The notes under the pieces are model-generated. The model saw only the letters and a list, made by a program, of their open reading frames with translations. It was not told the DNA's origin and made no database searches. A program made the translations under genes and the position numbers. Of a stretch of DNA of 64,000 nucleotides, positions 35,994 through 43,796 are shown piece after piece (position 1 is the first letter of the stretch; each line of letters starts with the position of its first letter). The stretch comes from Bacillota bacterium (GTDB taxonomy: Bacteria > Bacillota > Clostridia > Peptostreptococcales > Anaerovoracaceae), in contig JAFUCA010000002.1 of NCBI GenBank assembly GCA_017459895.1, forward strand, positions 101,559 through 165,558, in the 5' to 3' direction.

Positions 35994-37832
35994 TTATTTG
36001 ACTTTTTTGTATTTCACAGCGGAATAGCTGCTGTAAAAAATCTTACCTCCCGCTCTCTTATAGGCGCGGATCTTGTAATAGTATGTTTTCTTTTTTTTCA
36101 GTTTCGTATTCTTGAAGGTAACCGTCTTGCCGTTGTTTATCACCTTTACCCTAGTATATTTCCCCGTTTTCTTCAGGGCGCGGTAAACTTCGTACCCAGT
36201 GACGCCGGACACCTTGCTCCACTTGACTGTAATGGTTTTTCCTTTTGCCTTCAGGGATTTAATCGTTGGTTTCGCGACGGCCGGCTTTGTAACGACAAGC
36301 GTTCCCAGACTTTCCGTGACATTATAGTTTCCAGCCTTTGCAGTCCCATCCCACAAGAGGCGGTAGGCGTTCGGGCTGCTGCCGATATCCGTCTGTGTTC
36401 CGATCATTTTCAGGGTGACGGTCTCACCTTCGATCAGGCCGCTCACTTCGCCGGGAGCCGTCAGCGCACTGCCGTTATAGACCTTCTTCCCGCTGCGCGT
36501 TGTTATGGTCAGCGGAGCCTTCTGAATGGTCAGTTTCCCATCCTGAATGGTCACTCTGAGACGGCGGGTTCCGTCGTTCTCCTTTAGTGTCACAGTGAAA
36601 TCGGATTCCTTCAGCCCCATGGGATACTCCCCTGCATCGACCCCGGAAATCCGTCCAACCGAGGATGCCTTCGGAGTCACCTCCGCCCGATCACCTGAAG
36701 ATATCGCTTCATAACCCTCGGCAGTATGACTCTGTCCATCATAGACTGCTGTCTCTTTCTGTCCTGTGATTACCACATCTACAGGGTCATACCCCCGATA
36801 CCGAAGTTCTGTAATCTCACTGTCTCTTCGGCCGTATCCAGTAACGATGGTCCGGATCTTCACTTCTCCCGGTCCGCTCACCTGTGGCTTGTTGATCTTT
36901 TCCGCAGCGGCGCCGAAGGAATTATTATTATAGTTATACATCTGCGCCATTCGGTCCGGATCGGTCCCGTCCAACGTGAAGTGTATCCAGTAGCGGCTGC
37001 CGCCTTCGGTGTGGGATGCGTTGACAGACCGGTCGAAAGCAATTTCCTCATCGGTAAAAACCGGCTCTGCCTCTCCGTTTCCCGTGTCCGTCTGTGTCAG
37101 AGGATTCCATGTCTGAGTCGGTTTCTGCCCGAGGCTCCAGACGGTAATCCGTCCCCTGAAACTCTGTTTGTCCTCCGTGTAATTTCCCGTCGCCAGGTAC
37201 TTCACAAAAGCTGAATGGTTCTGTTCCGTTGGCGACAGCTGTCCGAAAAGCAACCTGCCCACGTCGTAAATTCCTTCTTCGCCATAGCACTTGCCGCCCT
37301 CTTTCAAACTGATGACCGCGGGCACTTCTTCCGCGTCACTTGTGGCTTCTGCTGAAACTGCTTTCCCCTGATATCCGAGAACTCTGACTCCCTTTTTTTC
37401 TACGACTTTCTCAAAGTCGGGGAAATAGTATCGATCCGCGAATAGCTGTTCCATCAGGAACGATTCCTCCACTCCGTCACTGGCAGTAAAGGTAATGAGC
37501 TGGCCGCCGTCAAAGCTGCTGATTGGCTCGCCCAGCGCTGTTTCAAGGATTCCCGCGACCGTCGGACCCTCAGCCTGCTCTATTATCTCCGCTGTAGGAT
37601 AGGTATTGAAACAGGAATAGGTGTACTGCTTTTCACCCTCGTCTGCTGCGATCTGCTCAAGTTCCTCCATGCTCAGTGACGCTTTCAACACGTCGTCGCA
37701 GTAGACCTCCAGCGCGGCTGCCTTTTCTTCTGCAAAGGCTGGCGCAGGCTTCCCCTGGATCACGCCGAAAACGCAGAACACCATCAGCACCGCCAGAATC
37801 AGTATGCATTTTTTTGGTATTGCTTTATTCAT
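35994..37832 (-). CDS. Secreted surface protein: sulfite-oxidase-like module, chitobiase-type, MBG and fn3-like domains
   Basis: 612 aa from the ATG preceded by AGGAGCG. The signal peptide ends AFA-E. The N-terminal ~200 residues resemble the SUOX-like fold (LITFTASDGVEESFLMEQL). Next come a CHB_HEX_C-like segment (YWIHFTLDGTDP), MBG/YDG-type domains (VYDGQSHTAEGYEAI, KKVYNGSALTAPGEVSG) and a basic fn3-like module (VSGVTGYEVYRALKKTGKY). It is the first gene of the uptake operon, behind the long leader RNA, and is followed 35 bases later by the 2,671-aa gene. Confidence 0.75.
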   Translation of the reverse strand: MNKAIPKKCILILAVLMVFCVFGVIQGKPAPAFAEEKAAALEVYCDDVLKASLSMEELEQIAADEGEKQYTYSCFNTYPTAEIIEQAEGPTVAGILETALGEPISSFDGGQLITFTASDGVEESFLMEQLFADRYYFPDFEKVVEKKGVRVLGYQGKAVSAEATSDAEEVPAVISLKEGGKCYGEEGIYDVGRLLFGQLSPTEQNHSAFVKYLATGNYTEDKQSFRGRITVWSLGQKPTQTWNPLTQTDTGNGEAEPVFTDEEIAFDRSVNASHTEGGSRYWIHFTLDGTDPDRMAQMYNYNNNSFGAAAEKINKPQVSGPGEVKIRTIVTGYGRRDSEITELRYRGYDPVDVVITGQKETAVYDGQSHTAEGYEAISSGDRAEVTPKASSVGRISGVDAGEYPMGLKESDFTVTLKENDGTRRLRVTIQDGKLTIQKAPLTITTRSGKKVYNGSALTAPGEVSGLIEGETVTLKMIGTQTDIGSSPNAYRLLWDGTAKAGNYNVTESLGTLVVTKPAVAKPTIKSLKAKGKTITVKWSKVSGVTGYEVYRALKKTGKYTRVKVINNGKTVTFKNTKLKKKKTYYYKIRAYKRAGGKIFYSSYSAVKYKKVK

Positions 37833-37844
37833 CCGCTCGCTCCT

Positions 37845-37880
37845 AAAAACAAAACACACCGCTCTTCCGAACCGATGTGT
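37845..37880 (-). terminator. Leader terminator T2 of the uptake operon
   Basis: ACACATCG and CGGTGTGT pair around an 11-base loop, followed by TTTGTTTTT directly before the ribosome binding site of the first gene. Confidence 0.65.
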
Positions 37881-37927
37881 TTCTCAGATCCTTTCTCCGC
37901 ACCGAAAAAAACCACACGAAAGAGGCT

Positions 37928-37956
37928 AAAAATAAACGGCTTCCGAAAGGAAACCG
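37928..37956 (-). terminator. Leader terminator T1 of the uptake operon
   Basis: CGGTTTCC and GGAAGCCG form a hairpin with a short loop, followed by TTTATTTTT. Together with T2 it makes a tandem attenuator in the leader. Confidence 0.7.
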
Positions 37957-38125
37957 ACCAATATCACTTGAACCCCCCTGCAGACAGCTCCGCTGCAGGT
38001 AAGATCTCGTGTCGCTTTTCTTTCCAAACACGGGAGGCATGACCGTTTCCCGTCATACCCTGTACGCCTATGGGCCATAGACGGCTCTCGCTGTCCTTAG
38101 GCCTTCCAGGTCGAAAAGGCATATT
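37957..38125 (-). ncRNA. Structured leader RNA of the uptake operon, class not recognised
   Basis: Between promoter and terminators the transcript can form several stems: GGTATGAC/GTCATGCC closing a GGGAAACG loop, GCCTA/TAGGC around GACAGCGAGAGCCGTC, CGTGT/ACACG, and ACCTGCAG/CTGCAGG. I looked for cobalamin, c-di-GMP, TPP, SAM, FMN, M-box, T-box and Moco signatures and did not find a match. Position and terminators suggest a riboswitch or protein-controlled attenuator sensing the imported compound. Confidence 0.5.
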
Positions 38126-38142
38126 ATTCTGTTGATGGTATA

Positions 38143-38171
38143 ATTATATATGTTTCTGGTTGTTTTTACAA
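38143..38171 (-). promoter_or_regulatory. Promoter of the uptake operon leader
   Basis: On the minus strand TTGTAA, a 17-bp spacer and a perfect TATAAT are present. Short inverted repeats (GTTGT...ACAAC and GTTG...CAAC) lie over and upstream of the -35 and could be an operator. Confidence 0.7.
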
Positions 38172-38281
38172 CATTATCATAAGTATTTTGTTGTTTATTC
38201 AACATTATTGTTTTGCCAAAAAAAGAGAGGCTGCGTCCTGCCTCTCGCTATATCCTCTTGATTATGTTTCTGTGCCGCCCG

Positions 38282-39727
38282 CTATCTGTGCTGGAACGGC
38301 GCGGCCGGCTTGAAGTCGACATCGTGGCTGTCCTTCCACCGCTGGATGATCTGCCGGGCTTCCTCTTCGCCGTCACCTCTGCGATAGGCATCCATCAGTT
38401 CCGGCGCCAGCTCGGAGGCATTGATCAGCAGGATTCCTGCGATGATCCCATCCTGCAGGGAGACCCGGATGTACCGCTCCCTCTGGTAGTCAAAAATCTC
38501 CACATCCGCATGGCGGATGTAGACACCGTCGGTTCCTGCGCCGGAGCTGTCTGCCATGGTGAAGACCTCGGTATCGAAACCGGTGAAGATGTGCTGCGCG
38601 GTGACCGGCACATAGACCTCCGGTTCTTCCGGGTAGTACGTTTGTACTACCTCGCGGGGGACATTGGTGTCTGCTGCCCGGGGGCTTCCAGCCGCCGCGT
38701 TGCTTCCGGCCACCCGGCCCATCTCCCGGGCCTCATCCCATATCGCGTCGTTTCGGCCGTTTACCGCGGCGCAGTCCCCCGCCGCGAAGATGTCCGGGTC
38801 GCTGGTCCGGCAGTATTCATCCACCGCGATCCAGCAGGCGCCCGTCTGCAGGCCGCCGCAGCAGGCCCCGCAGCCGCCGCAGACAAAGTCTTCCCCGGTC
38901 TCTGTGCTGCCGGAAGCAGTTTTTTCGCCGGTGCTCCGTCCGGTGACCGCCAGCCCTGCCTGAGCTCCCAGCGCGCAGTTCGGTGTCACGCCGGTGGAGA
39001 GGATCACAAGGTCCGCCGGGATCGTGACCAGCTCGATCTCCGGCGGATTCTCCGCCGCTGCCCCCGGGATCTCCTGCCGAAAACTGACATATCCGTCACC
39101 GATCTCCGTCACGGAGGCATTCAGATACACCGGAACGCCCATCCGTTCGATCCGCTTCTTCATCAGATTTCCCGCCGACTGGTCGATCTGCCCGAAGGCA
39201 ACCCGCTGCTTCTGTTCGATGATCGCCACGTCCAGCTTTTGCTCGTGCAATGCCCAGGCATCCTCCAGCCCCAGCATTCCGCCGCCGATGACCACCGCCT
39301 GCTTCGCCTGCCGCATGCGTGCGCGGATCTTCTCCATGTCTTCTCTGGTCCGGACGACTAATACGCTCTCCCGGTCCGCGCCGGGGATCGGCGGAACCGT
39401 CACCTGGGCGCCCAGCGCATAGATCAGTTTATCGTACGTCTCAACGGATCCATCCTCCAGATGGACCGCCTTTGCGTCCCGATCGATGGACACCGCCCGG
39501 CATCCGAGCCGCACCTCGACATCGAACTGCCGCGGCCAGTCCTGCTGCTTCTCAAAGAGCGCCGCGCCGGACCCGTCCAGCGCGAACTCCCCGATCAGCA
39601 TCGGCCGGTTGAAACACAGCTCCTGCTCCGCCGAGATCATCCGGATCCGCCCGGTCTTATCCGAGTTTCGGATCGCCTCCGCCGCTGCCATTGCCGCAAT
39701 GCCGCTTCCCAGTATCAAATAATTCAT
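38282..39727 (-). CDS. FAD-dependent pyridine nucleotide-disulfide oxidoreductase with a Cys-rich insertion
   Basis: 481 aa. The FAD-binding motif is LILGSGIAAMAAAEAI, the NAD(P)-binding motif is VVIGGGMLGLEDAWAL, and the second FAD motif is DIFAAGDCAAVNG. Overall it resembles NADH oxidase, rubredoxin reductase and NirB-type proteins. Unusually, an insertion just before the second FAD motif carries five cysteines (CGGCGACCGGLQTGAC). It could bind an iron-sulfur cluster or form a redox disulfide. Transcribed away from the first Mop gene. A role in moving electrons from the aldehyde oxidoreductases to NAD(P) is plausible but inferred. Confidence 0.82.
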   Translation of the reverse strand: MNYLILGSGIAAMAAAEAIRNSDKTGRIRMISAEQELCFNRPMLIGEFALDGSGAALFEKQQDWPRQFDVEVRLGCRAVSIDRDAKAVHLEDGSVETYDKLIYALGAQVTVPPIPGADRESVLVVRTREDMEKIRARMRQAKQAVVIGGGMLGLEDAWALHEQKLDVAIIEQKQRVAFGQIDQSAGNLMKKRIERMGVPVYLNASVTEIGDGYVSFRQEIPGAAAENPPEIELVTIPADLVILSTGVTPNCALGAQAGLAVTGRSTGEKTASGSTETGEDFVCGGCGACCGGLQTGACWIAVDEYCRTSDPDIFAAGDCAAVNGRNDAIWDEAREMGRVAGSNAAAGSPRAADTNVPREVVQTYYPEEPEVYVPVTAQHIFTGFDTEVFTMADSSGAGTDGVYIRHADVEIFDYQRERYIRVSLQDGIIAGILLINASELAPELMDAYRRGDGEEEARQIIQRWKDSHDVDFKPAAPFQHR

Positions 39728-39844
39728 CTATATCGTCTCCTCGTGGTGGTCTGTTCCTGCCGTGTGCAAAACTTGCAGTTGTCATGAGTGCTGACCCCTT
39801 CTGGTTCCATCATACTCCGTTATCATGATGAATTCAATCTGTTT

Positions 39845-40188
39845 GTCGCCAGGCTCAAGTGCGGCGATGCATCAACTGCCCACAGACTGTGCCCCAGTCG
39901 GACGGTACGAAACGAGAGTGAAATTTAGCTGTTTTGATGATGACGGAACGAAACGCCGCATTTCTTTCGCCGGTTCGATCCATATGCTCTGTCTCGGTCC
40001 AATCGAACTCATAAACAATAAATAATCGAGACAAATCCCATTCGCTGATGTTTGAAATCGAGGATTTGTCCTAAAGAATCCTAAGATATTCGAGCTTTCG
40101 ATCCACATGCATCAAAAGCGCCTATATTGTCGTTGCTATTGGACGGAGCCTGGCAGGTCATTGCATCTCGCAGGCGATGTGTGAACAG
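39845..40188 (+). repeat. Duplicated upstream block, copy B
   Basis: From 39904 to 40188 it matches the reverse complement of 21338-21624. A shared CGCCAGGCTCA word extends the match to 39845, with about 45 extra bases between. It lies upstream of the promoter and riboswitch of the first Mop gene, in the same orientation as copy A before the AOR operon. A CCCC-TGC-GGGG hairpin follows it at about 40213. I see no gene in 39728-40702. Confidence 0.8.
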
Positions 40189-40232
40189 GTACATCTATGT
40201 CTTCTCCCCTGCCCCCTGCGGGGAAGTTATCA

Positions 40233-40262
40233 TTGACAAACCGGCGGATCAGCGAGTAGAAT
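40233..40262 (+). promoter_or_regulatory. Promoter P1 of the first Mop gene (riboswitch-controlled)
   Basis: A perfect TTGACA, an 18-bp spacer and TAGAAT start transcription about 12-15 bases before the riboswitch. Confidence 0.75.
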
Positions 40263-40280
40263 AAAGGCACAACAACAGAA

Positions 40281-40415
40281 TATCTCCGACCCTCATGCGA
40301 CACCCGCTGCCGGTGAGGGCGATAGGGTGGGGCGAGCGATCCCCCCGCCTGCCATTGTGCGAAGGAGACTCCGATTGCGGTATTGATTACCTGGAGCCCG
40401 CCTGCGCACTTTTTT
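40281..40415 (+). ncRNA. Moco/Tuco-type riboswitch with overlapping intrinsic terminator, Mop leader
   Basis: It shares GCGATAGG (40319-40326) and GCCATTGTGCGAAGGAGAC (40351-40369) with the AOR leader. It also has a CCCTCA/TGAGGG stem and a GGGG...CCCC hairpin containing GAGCGAT. CTCC at 40283 can close the aptamer with GGAG at 40364. The terminator pairs GTGCGAAGG (40357-40365) with CCTGCGCAC (40401-40409), with inner CTCC/GGAG pairing and then six T. The arm overlap is the same as in the AOR leader, although the terminator sequences differ. This supports a common mechanism rather than simple copying. Confidence 0.75.
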
Positions 40416-40461
40416 GTTGAAATCTTTTCGATTCTTAAAGAAGGTCATCTTTTTTAAAATT

Positions 40462-40664
40462 CGTTTTGCTTGCTTGATTTCTTCTAAAAAAGTGCGCAGA
40501 CGGGCTTTTGTTTGTGCGCGAACTCATTTCCCTCCACTCGGCACGATAGTCTGAAGAACACGGCAAACTAGTCCGTTCCGAAGGTCTGCCTTTTCTTGAC
40601 AGTCCTTCGTATTTACTGATAAAATATTGTCAGAATTTTGTATTCTAATCAAGCAAGCAAAACG
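40462..40664. other. Probable invertible promoter segment (18-bp perfect inverted repeats)
   Basis: CGTTTTGCTTGCTTGATT (40462-40479) and its exact reverse complement AATCAAGCAAGCAAAACG (40647-40664) flank 167 bp that contain promoter P2 pointing at the Mop gene. Length, perfection and promoter content are typical of phase-variable invertible promoters in gut bacteria. No invertase gene is in the window. Confidence 0.55.
40596..40625 (+). promoter_or_regulatory. Promoter P2 of the first Mop gene, downstream of the riboswitch
   Basis: A perfect TTGACA, an 18-bp spacer and TAAAAT would give a transcript that lacks the riboswitch and terminator, bypassing cofactor control. Confidence 0.65.
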
Positions 40665-40702
40665 TTACAGTCCAAAATCAGTAATCAATTACGGAGGAAC
40701 AA

Positions 40703-43700
40703 ATGAATTTAAAAAAGATGACGTTGAACATCAACGGCGCTGACCGGATGTTCATCTGTGACCCTGCCAAGGATACCCTGGCAGATGTTTTGCGTCGCCT
40801 CGGTCTGACCGGAACGAAGATCGGCTGCGGCATGGGCGCCTGCGGTGCCTGCTCTGTCATTTTGGATGGCAAGGTGACCCGCGCCTGCATGAAGAAGATC
40901 GACAAGATCGAAGAGTACAGCAGCGTGATCACCGTCGAGGGCATCGGTACCGTGATGCACCCGCATCCGCTGCAGTCCATGTGGGTCGCCATGGGTGCGG
41001 TCCAGTGCGGATTCTGCGTACCGGGCTTCATCGTATCGGCGTACCAGCTTTTGCAGGAGAATCCCGACCCCACCAGAGAAGACGTACGTGACTGGTTCCA
41101 GAAGCACCGCAACGTCTGCCGCTGTACCGGCTACAAGCAGATCGTCGATGCGGTCATGGCGGCGGCGGCCATCTGCCGCGGCGAGAAGACCGTCGAGGAC
41201 TACAGATACGACTGGAAAAAGGACATTGGCAACTTCTACGGCAAACCGCTGGAGAGACCCAACGCGATGCCCAAGGCCTGCGGCGTCTGCGACTACGGCG
41301 ATGACATCGAGCTGCACATGCCGGCGGAGACCCTGAAGGTCGAGATGGTCATGCCCCGGATCGCGCACCACGCGAAGATCAAGAAGATCGACTTCGAAGA
41401 AGCCGAGAAGATGCCCGGTGTCGTGAAGGTCATCACCGCCAAGGACGTCAAGGAACTGGGCTGCAAGAACCACTTCATGGCCTTCGGATTCTCCGAGAGA
41501 ACCGTAGAGATGCAGGAACACCACCACATCCTGGCAGAGGACCGGATCACATGGTACGGCGATGTCGTGGCGCTGGTGGTTGCCGATACGAGAGATCATG
41601 CAAAGGCTGCAGCGGACAAGGTCAAGGTCGAGATCGAACCTCTGGATGAGTATCTGAACCTTCTGGACGCGGTCGCTCCCGATGCCAAGCAGCTGTATGA
41701 CTGGATGGGAGACACCTACGCGCCCAACACCTACTGCCACCTGCCGGTGCTGAAGGGCGATGACGAGAAGGTTCCGGAGATGATCGAGAACGCTCCGTAT
41801 TCTGTCGAGGGCTCCTTCTACTCTTCCAGAGAGCCCCACATGTCCATCGAAGGCGATGTGGCTCAGACCTACTATGATGAAGACAACAAGCTGTGCGTCC
41901 ACTGCAAAACCATGACCCTCTACTGGGATAAGGACGAGATGGCCAACGCTCTGGGACTGGATGCGGAGACTGAGATCCGCCTGATCGAGAACCCCACCGG
42001 CGGCTCCTTCGGATGGGCGATGAATGCACACAACTGGACCCTTTGCGCATATGCGACGATGGTCACCAAGATGCCCTGTTCCCTGTCCATGGATTACAAG
42101 CAGTTCATGGCCGTTACCGGCAAGCGCTCTCCGTCCTACTGGAATGCGCGGCTGGCCTGTGATGAGAACGGCAGATTCGTCGCCGGCGAATGGGACTGCG
42201 CGCTGGATGCCGGCTGCTTCGCCGAGTTCGTCGATGACAAGCTGACCAAGACTTCCCGGTTCATGTTCTACCCCTACTACATTCCCAATGCAGTGGGCAT
42301 CAACCGGGCGGCTGTTTCCAATCATATCTGGACCACAGCGTATCGCGGCTACGGCGCACCCCAGGCTTATACCTGCTCCGAGGCGATCGTCGATATGCTG
42401 GCTGAAAAGGCTGGCATTGACCCCTTCGAGTTCCGCTACATCAACATTGCCCGTACCCCGGAAGAGACCAACGTCAACCAGCTGCCGTACCTCCACTATC
42501 CGATGGAGGAGATGATGGACAAGCTCCGTCCGATCTACGATGAGAAGAAGGCGGAGGCCGAGGCCTGGAACAAGGAGCATGAAGACATCAAGAAGGGCGT
42601 CGGTATCGCATGGGGCGGCTACAATGTCGGCCTGGGCGGCATCGATGAAGCCCACGTCGCCATCGAGCTGATGCCGGACGGCACCTTCCGCAAATACGAC
42701 ACCTGGCAGGATCAGGGTCAGGGCGGCGACCAGGGATCTCTGATCTGCACGCTGGAAGCCCTCAAGCCTTACTTCCCGAACATCACACCGGAGGATGTGA
42801 AGCTGGTTCAGGACGACAGCAAGTACTGCCCGAACACGGGTGAGTCCGCCGGATCCAGATCCCACTACGCCAACGGCAAGGCTTCCATCGTGGCAGCGAA
42901 GAACATCGCGGACGCCATGAGAAAGGAAGACGGCACCTACAGAACCTACGATGAGATGGTAGCCGAAGGTCTGCCGACGAGATACCCGGGCGACTGGGCG
43001 ACGGTGGATGAGTACAACTACTTCTACGACCTCGATCCGAACGACGGTTCCGGCAACCCGACCTACACCTACACGTATGCGCTGTTCCTGGCCACCGTCG
43101 ATGTCAACGTCGCTTCTGGCAAGACCCAGTGCACCGGCATGACCTGCGTTGAGTGGATCGGAAAGCCCGGAAACATCCAGGCAGTGGAAGGCCAGATCTA
43201 CGGCGGCATGTCCCACGCCATCGGCTTCGCTCTCTCCGAGCAGTATGAGGATGTCAAGAAGCACTGGAATATGGCTTCTGCCGGTATGCCGTACATCAAG
43301 GACATTCCGGATTATCCGAACTTCAACTACATCCACATTGACGGCGAAGATCCCCGGGGTCCCTTCGGTTCCTCCGGCGCGTCCGAGGCATTCCAGTCCT
43401 CCGACCACATGGCGGTCATCAACGCCATCAACAACGCTGTGGGCGTTCGTATCTACGAGCTGCCGGCAACGAAGGAGAAGGTCCTGGCAGGCATCAAGGC
43501 AAAGGCTGCCGGCGAACCGAATCCGAACAAGCCCGAGAAGTACTTCCTCGGCTCCGAGCTGTACGACGCGGTTGCCCAGATCAAGGCCAACCCGATGCAG
43601 CCCACCATGCCGGATGACATCGAATTCGGCGAACTGGGCAGCGAGGGCGTCCGCTGGAAGCCGGGTCAGGAAGACCAGTATCTCAACTACAGAGATAAGA

Positions 43701-43711
43701 TCCGGAAATAA
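40703..43711 (+). CDS. Mop-type aldehyde oxidoreductase (molybdenum hydroxylase), paralogue 1
   Basis: 1,002 aa; the sequence is clearly alignable to Desulfovibrio gigas Mop. The N-terminal plant-type [2Fe-2S] domain has Cys42, Cys47, Cys50 and Cys62 (CGMGACGAC). The second [2Fe-2S] domain has QCGFC and CRCTGYKQI. The rest is the molybdopterin-binding part with GKRSPSYWN, AYRGYGAPQ and, near the C-terminus, GASEAFQ, whose Glu matches the catalytic Glu of the family. There is no FAD domain, as in Mop. The enzyme oxidises aldehydes using water, with molybdopterin cytosine dinucleotide in the family. The start has GGAGGAACAA-ATG. It is monocistronic and ends at a good terminator. Confidence 0.92.
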   Translation: MNLKKMTLNINGADRMFICDPAKDTLADVLRRLGLTGTKIGCGMGACGACSVILDGKVTRACMKKIDKIEEYSSVITVEGIGTVMHPHPLQSMWVAMGAVQCGFCVPGFIVSAYQLLQENPDPTREDVRDWFQKHRNVCRCTGYKQIVDAVMAAAAICRGEKTVEDYRYDWKKDIGNFYGKPLERPNAMPKACGVCDYGDDIELHMPAETLKVEMVMPRIAHHAKIKKIDFEEAEKMPGVVKVITAKDVKELGCKNHFMAFGFSERTVEMQEHHHILAEDRITWYGDVVALVVADTRDHAKAAADKVKVEIEPLDEYLNLLDAVAPDAKQLYDWMGDTYAPNTYCHLPVLKGDDEKVPEMIENAPYSVEGSFYSSREPHMSIEGDVAQTYYDEDNKLCVHCKTMTLYWDKDEMANALGLDAETEIRLIENPTGGSFGWAMNAHNWTLCAYATMVTKMPCSLSMDYKQFMAVTGKRSPSYWNARLACDENGRFVAGEWDCALDAGCFAEFVDDKLTKTSRFMFYPYYIPNAVGINRAAVSNHIWTTAYRGYGAPQAYTCSEAIVDMLAEKAGIDPFEFRYINIARTPEETNVNQLPYLHYPMEEMMDKLRPIYDEKKAEAEAWNKEHEDIKKGVGIAWGGYNVGLGGIDEAHVAIELMPDGTFRKYDTWQDQGQGGDQGSLICTLEALKPYFPNITPEDVKLVQDDSKYCPNTGESAGSRSHYANGKASIVAAKNIADAMRKEDGTYRTYDEMVAEGLPTRYPGDWATVDEYNYFYDLDPNDGSGNPTYTYTYALFLATVDVNVASGKTQCTGMTCVEWIGKPGNIQAVEGQIYGGMSHAIGFALSEQYEDVKKHWNMASAGMPYIKDIPDYPNFNYIHIDGEDPRGPFGSSGASEAFQSSDHMAVINAINNAVGVRIYELPATKEKVLAGIKAKAAGEPNPNKPEKYFLGSELYDAVAQIKANPMQPTMPDDIEFGELGSEGVRWKPGQEDQYLNYRDKIRK

Positions 43712-43725
43712 AGTTTCGTAGTAAT

Positions 43726-43768
43726 AAAAAGGGAGCTGTCGCATCTGATGTGATATGCTCCCTTTTTT
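43726..43768 (+). terminator. Intrinsic terminator of the first Mop gene
   Basis: GGGAGC and GCTCCC are separated by 20 bases that can pair further (GTCGCAT/ATGTGAT), with A-run before and TTTTTT after. Confidence 0.9.
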
Positions 43769-43796
43769 ATGGTTCGGTTCTGCGGGGTTTGGGCGG

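Noticed and set aside
21931-37832. Selenoproteins or recoded stops
   Set aside because: Reading frames here and elsewhere in the window are intact with ordinary stop codons; no in-frame TGA with a downstream hairpin was needed to join any gene.
37957-38125. Cobalamin riboswitch before the BtuFCD-like operon
   Set aside because: GGGAA followed by GGU is present, but the conserved GCCACTG and AGGAGACCTGCC elements are missing.
40709-43744. Long open frame antisense to the first Mop gene (over 1,000 codons)
   Set aside because: The opposite strand encodes a full enzyme with all cofactor motifs; the antisense frame is low-complexity and has no ribosome binding site. It is a side effect of high GC and strong codon bias.
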